From: Flammeovirgaceae bacterium
GTDB lineage: Bacteria > Bacteroidota > Bacteroidia > Cytophagales > Cyclobacteriaceae
DNA: 64,000 nucleotides
Assembly (NCBI GenBank): GCA_027487845.1
Contig: JAIYCV010000030.1
Coordinates: forward strand, 22,994-86,993
Direction of reading: 5' to 3'
Shown: one piece after another, positions 62,901 to 64,000 of the stretch
Layout: each line of letters begins with the position of its first letter
Position numbering within the stretch: position 1 is the stretch's first letter
Made by a program: the position numbers and the translations under genes
The notes under the pieces: model-generated
What the model was told of the DNA's origin: nothing
Database searches by the model: none
What the model saw: only the letters and a program-made list of their open reading frames with translations

Positions 62901-63246
62901 GCTGAATACCGGAAAACAATCTTTTGAAAAAAAGCCATTGCCTTTACAAATGCAATTTTCTCCAGTTTACTCGTCACTTGTTCAGGACTTTGATAAGGAT
63001 GGCGCAATAGACATACTAGCTGGAGGTAACCTGTATCGCGCCAAGCCCGAAACGGGAATTTATGATGCAAGCTATGGCCTTTTCTTGAAAGGTGATGGGA
63101 AGGGTGGTTTTGAAGCATTACCTTCGCAAAAATCAGGTGTTTTTGTAACAGGTGAAATAAGAGGATTGCGGTCCATTCCGCTTAAAGGAAAGCATTTAGT
63201 TATCATAGGAAAAAATAACGATAGAGTAGAGTTTTTGGAATATTAA
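59947..63246 (+). CDS. FG-GAP/VCBS-repeat lipoprotein with ASPIC/UnbV domain
   Basis: A 1099-residue predicted lipoprotein (signal ending LEYSC, C19) with a TTG start; no ATG or GTG precedes the signal peptide in this frame. Many FG-GAP/VCBS units with calcium-type loops (DFNNDGLLDIFFSG, DINADGFLDLYICK, DKDGDLDLFIGSR) form a beta-propeller in two blocks, about 45-500 and 640-1090. An ASPIC/UnbV domain lies between, near 520-595 (LGTKVSLYTG, MRGFMSSVDSRLHFGLG). Proteins of this type are common near SusCD-type genes and are cell-surface proteins of unknown function. Confidence 0.87.
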   Translation: MPKILPYCCFLLLCLEYSCKDRTIPKDTLFLKRENTGIDFSNTLTYSEALNPYTFKSFFNGGGVGLGDFNNDGLLDIFFSGNQVSNKLYLNKGSFQFEDITNKAGLETKDVWCTGVAVVDINADGFLDLYICKSGPPGGTRRANELFVNQGDLTFKESAKQYNLDFTGLSVHSAFFDYDKDGDLDCYLLNNSIRSIGGYDLIKDQRTIPDPNGGNKLLRNDDGKFVDVTIEAGIFCSKIGFGLGVTVGDIDKDGWQDMYVSNDFFERDYLYINNRDGTFEEALESSVREISMGSMGADMADINNDGLPEIFVTEMLPEHDERLKTTSQFETWDKHKISIDQGYFQQFSRNVLQLNNGDGSFSEISRYAGVQATDWSWGALILDMDNDGLKDIFVANGIYKDLINQDYVNFIADPDLVRDILRKEKNVVKRLIDSIPSNKIANYAFHNKGNLTFTNQTTNWGLDEPSFSNGSAYGDLDNDGDFDLVINNVNMPAFVYENKSKQQSIKQNTISLKLKGEGKNTFALGTKVSLYTGTEMMYQEVSPMRGFMSSVDSRLHFGLGSKTIVDSIRITWPNDKATVLKNLAVNQLLRVWQKDAPESGEIPMKTAFKPIFSSANIKGVDFKHQEGDFSDFDADRLLFNMISNEGPCLCSGDINADGLEDFYVGGAKGQAGAIYVQTAQATFIKTVQPILDKDRDSEDTDCIFFDANGDQKQDLYVASGGNEFSSSSSALLDRLYFNKGNGRFVKSEQILNSFESTSTVSAADYDKDGDLDLFIGSRVVPGFYGIPASGFILENDGQGNFTDVTSSVAPGLSKIGLITTSKWIDVDNDKSPDLLVAGEWMPLKLFINERGRLIDKSEKFGLKDTEGWYHSLSVGDFNNDGLQDFFAGNHGLNSRFKASLKEPVELHINDFDQNGTIDHVTTYFDVGRRYPLNLRQDIVSQMPSLKKKFLHFRDYQGKSIEEVFTPEQRKRSIVLKANTFESAIWLNTGKQSFEKKPLPLQMQFSPVYSSLVQDFDKDGAIDILAGGNLYRAKPETGIYDASYGLFLKGDGKGGFEALPSQKSGVFVTGEIRGLRSIPLKGKHLVIIGKNNDRVEFLEY

Positions 63247-63259
63247 AAAATCAGGTGTT

Positions 63260-63808
63260 ATGAATTTGAAGAGTTTAGTTGTTGTTGCAATGAGTGCGTT
63301 TGCGTTAATATCAGTAAGTTGTAATGGGTTAAAAAGTAAAAAGAACCAGAAAAAGTATGACAGTTTGTTCTTAGGTTTTTCGTTAGGCATGCAGAAAAAA
63401 GCGTTTTATGATCTTTGCACCGAATACAATCAAAAGAAGTTGTTCACACATGGTCCAACCAACCAGAGCGTGGAGTATTTGCTTAAAAATGAAGCGAAGA
63501 GTAATGTAATTATGAGGTTTTATCCTTCGTTCGAAAATGATAAGATCTATGAAATGCCGGTGACTTTTACCTATGAGGCATGGGCTCCATGGAACAGACA
63601 ATTTCAGTCCGATTCGTTATTGAACGAAATGAGAAGAGTGTTCAAAAAATGGTATGGCGATGATTTTCAAATAATTGATCATAAGACGATGGGTAAGATT
63701 TACGCGAGAATAGACGGTAAGCGGAGGATTAACTTGTTTGTTAAAGACGATCAGTTCGTACAGGCCGTTTTTACTGATTTGGAAGTTGAAGACCAAAAAC
63801 TAAGGTAA
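63260..63808 (+). CDS. small lipoprotein of unknown function
   Basis: A 182-residue predicted lipoprotein (lipobox ISVSC, C21) followed by a lysine-rich linker and a compact alpha/beta domain (about 32-175) with strands such as SNVIMRFYPSF, PVTFTYEAWAPW and RINLFVKDDQFVQAVF. I do not recognise a family. It starts 13 bp after the ASPIC gene and is probably co-transcribed with it. Confidence 0.65.
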   Translation: MNLKSLVVVAMSAFALISVSCNGLKSKKNQKKYDSLFLGFSLGMQKKAFYDLCTEYNQKKLFTHGPTNQSVEYLLKNEAKSNVIMRFYPSFENDKIYEMPVTFTYEAWAPWNRQFQSDSLLNEMRRVFKKWYGDDFQIIDHKTMGKIYARIDGKRRINLFVKDDQFVQAVFTDLEVEDQKLR

Positions 63809-63936
63809 TGTACTGAAAAATAGTTGGTGACTTTGATGCTATAATTTGTTAAAATTAGCGCGTCAGCCTGAAGAGGAATCAAGCTCTGCTGGAGAGCAAC
63901 TTGTCAGCAATAAGGTTGATGCTTATACGAAAAAAG

Positions 63937-63973
63937 AGGGCTGATGATTTGTTTGGTCAGCCCTACTTTTTTT
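63937..63973 (+). terminator. intrinsic terminator near the window end
   Basis: AGGGCTGA (63937-63944) pairs perfectly with TCAGCCCT (63957-63964), loop 12 bases, then ACTTTTTTT. It lies about 130 bp after the last gene, so it either ends that transcript or belongs to a short RNA; I see no ORF in between. Confidence 0.7.
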
Positions 63974-64000
63974 GGTAAGCCTAATGGCTCCAAAAACTCA

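Noticed and set aside
1..64000. CRISPR arrays, tRNA or rRNA genes, prophage, insertion sequences
   Set aside because: No regularly spaced short repeats with spacers, no cloverleaf or rRNA-like sequence and no transposase or integrase frame was found by reading. The only repeats are intragenic arrays, the rhodanese duplication and short intergenic units.

Overview
This window looks like part of the chromosome of a member of the Bacteroidota, most likely of the Cytophagales type. The evidence is a SusC/SusD pair, a protein with a C-terminal type IX secretion sorting domain, SprB-type repeats, DUF5686, DUF5777 and DUF4249 outer-membrane genes, moderate-to-low GC, and promoter candidates matching the Bacteroidota -7 element TAnnTTTG rather than a sigma70 -10 box. 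I saw no rRNA, tRNA, CRISPR array, transposase or phage gene. The window starts inside a gene and ends in non-coding DNA.

Layout. 1-2.8 kb: a gene tail, a membrane di-iron hydroxylase, an SMR exporter, and a divergent pair resembling phosphonate-degradation enzymes (PhnZ-like HD oxygenase, PhnX-like HAD). 2.8-6.7 kb: an exported unknown, a tail-specific protease and a helical exported protein. 6.9-11.5 kb: an EmrA/EmrB/TolC tripartite efflux operon with a divergent MarR regulator and a palindrome-rich shared control region. 11.5-18.6 kb: CHY zinc finger, GH1 glycosidase, TrmH, SanA/YdcF-like protein, a BamA-type barrel and a DUF5686 protein. 18.6-22.1 kb: the translation cluster thrS-infC-rpmI-rplT and a small membrane protein. 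22.2-25.3 kb: a lipoprotein with SprB-type repeats and a CX4CH haem-like motif, YceI and a DUF5777 barrel, then a truncated barrel remnant. 25.5-30.5 kb: metabolic genes (AHSA1, sodium:solute symporter, OsmC, O-succinylhomoserine sulfhydrylase, endonuclease III).

30.5-38.9 kb: all genes on the minus strand. A 1631-residue repeat-built T9SS protein lies between two copies of a rhodanese-coding segment. One copy is the C-terminal domain of a MoeB/ThiF-like E1 enzyme and the other is a shortened stand-alone gene; the two are collinear over about 442 bp at a constant offset of 5537 bp. 39-42.5 kb: a class II glutamine amidotransferase, then a YfiR-like periplasmic protein followed by a HAMP-GAF-PAS membrane sensor with no output domain.

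42.6-56 kb: a carbohydrate locus. On the minus strand are GH31 alpha-glucosidase, an SLC45-type sugar transporter, an exported esterase, a lipoprotein and MsrA. A LacI-family regulator is also on the minus strand and SusC/SusD are on the plus strand. Operator-like AANCGNTT palindromes overlap promoter candidates upstream of both susC and the GH31 gene, so LacI probably co-controls uptake (SusCD, then SLC45) and cytoplasmic cleavage (GH31). 56-64 kb: a second TonB-dependent receptor with a DUF4249 lipoprotein, a large FG-GAP/ASPIC-UnbV lipoprotein and a small unknown lipoprotein.
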